In this document: one piece after another, positions 13,106-13,512 of the stretch
Layout of the letters: each line of letters opens with the position of its first letter
Numbering within the stretch: position 1 is the first letter of the stretch
Source: Nitriliruptoraceae bacterium
GTDB lineage: Bacteria > Actinomycetota > Nitriliruptoria > Nitriliruptorales > Nitriliruptoraceae
Assembly: GCA_007118045.1 (NCBI GenBank)
Contig: SKTG01000179.1
Coordinates: 1 to 13,512, forward strand
Direction: 5' to 3'
Length of the DNA: 13,512 bases
The notes under the pieces: generated by a model
The model's database searches: none
What the model saw: only the letters and a program-made list of their open reading frames with translations
What the model was told of the DNA's origin: nothing
Made by a program: the position numbers and the translations under genes

Positions 13106-13512
13106 CCCTCCCCCGGGTCGCCGTCGGCGGCACGCGCCGCGCGTGACGTGCCCGACGTGCCCGACGTGCGTGAGGTGGCGAGCTCATGGTCGGGGAAGGC
13201 CACGAGGCGGCCGCCGACGGCGTCCGGATCCGTCGGTTCGCCCCCACGCTGGCACCGCAGCTCCTCGATGCGCGCCAGTTGGCGTTCGAGCTGCGTGCGT
13301 CGCGTGGTCGTGAGGGAGTCGTACGCCTTCTGCGTGGTCTCGAGGCCGCGGCCGAGCTTGTCGAGCTGATCGGTGAACCGTGACCACTGGTCGGTGAACG
13401 AGGACAGCAGCTGCAGGATCTCGTCGCCGGTGCGTTCGAGCGCGGCGCTCTCGACCGCCTGCCGGACCACCGCGAGCACGGCGAAGAGCGTGTTCGGGGA
13501 GCACAGCACGAC
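13102..13512 (-). CDS. rmuC: RmuC family protein, C-terminal end only
   Basis: The frame enters from the right edge and shows the last 136 residues. The visible start VVLCSPNTLFAVLAVVRQAVE matches the conserved end of the RmuC nuclease-like domain, and the following helices (FTDQWSRFTDQLDKLGRGLETTQKAYDSL, with RTQLERQLARIEEL) are the characteristic C-terminal coiled coil with LGKxL and AY motifs. RmuC proteins are implicated in limiting recombination at inverted repeats; the mechanism is unclear. The last 45 residues are low-complexity, with a TSGTSGTS run and a Gly/Asp end. The stop overlaps the folate gene start by four bases. Confidence 0.87.
   Translation of the reverse strand, partial: VVLCSPNTLFAVLAVVRQAVESAALERTGDEILQLLSSFTDQWSRFTDQLDKLGRGLETTQKAYDSLTTTRRTQLERQLARIEELRCQRGGEPTDPDAVGGRLVAFPDHELATSRTSGTSGTSRAARAADGDPGEG
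13145..13169 (-). repeat. Nine-base tandem repeat near the 3' end of rmuC
   Basis: GACGTGCCC is repeated 2.8 times on the plus strand (13145-13169). It encodes the TSGTSGTS run in the tail of RmuC. The unit keeps frame, so it may vary in copy number without breaking the gene. Confidence 0.7.

Noticed and set aside
1..13512. CRISPR array, insertion sequence, phage or sorting-signal (LPXTG) features
   Set aside because: No regularly spaced repeats, transposase, integrase or phage motif was seen. Only short tandem repeats occur, and no LPXTG-like C-terminal signal was found in any likely protein.

Overview
The window is very GC-rich, uses GTG starts often, and is packed with short gene gaps and 1-8 nt start/stop overlaps. 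Together with the gene content (class F sortase lipoproteins, an AhpE-type peroxiredoxin, DUF3467 and DUF5522 proteins, the PGI half of the transaldolase-PGI family), this suggests an actinobacterium, perhaps a deep-branching one. That placement is inference; no rRNA is present to settle it.

Layout, left to right. (1) 1-249, minus: N-terminal part of a Nif3-like dinuclear-metal protein. (2) 487-2541: a TylF/MycF-like O-methyltransferase (+) and an MBL-fold metallohydrolase (-), converging with overlapping stop codons. A perfect 16-nt tandem duplication sits directly before the methyltransferase start. (3) 2542-2921: no secure gene, only a weak candidate small plus-strand frame. (4) 2922-4534, minus: a cell-envelope cluster. 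A class F sortase copy that lacks a signal peptide and carries a one-base frameshift is followed by an intact tandem paralogue with a lipoprotein-type signal, then by a blue-copper (cupredoxin) lipoprotein. The genes are joined by overlapping stops and starts. (5) 4810-4883: tRNA-Val(UAC). (6) 4931-6901, plus: two short-chain dehydrogenase/reductases, one DHRS12-like with a normal active site and one FabG-like that lacks the catalytic Tyr. (7) 6908-8446, minus: a stand-alone phosphoglucose isomerase of the Tal-PGI type. (8) 8578-10063, plus: a tight three-gene operon of DUF3467, a Cof-like HAD phosphatase and a DUF5522 Cys-rich protein. (9) 10151-13512, minus: IMP dehydrogenase, an AhpE/PrxQ-like peroxiredoxin, a 5-formyl-THF cyclo-ligase family protein and the C-terminal end of RmuC.

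Most of the window is core metabolism and housekeeping: purine and folate metabolism, glycolysis, peroxide defence, DNA maintenance and one tRNA. The part most worth attention is the tandem sortase plus cupredoxin cluster. Both sortase copies keep the catalytic His and Cys but carry acidic residues where a conserved Arg might be expected, and one copy is broken at a G/C homopolymer. I found no CRISPR array, phage gene, transposase or insertion sequence.
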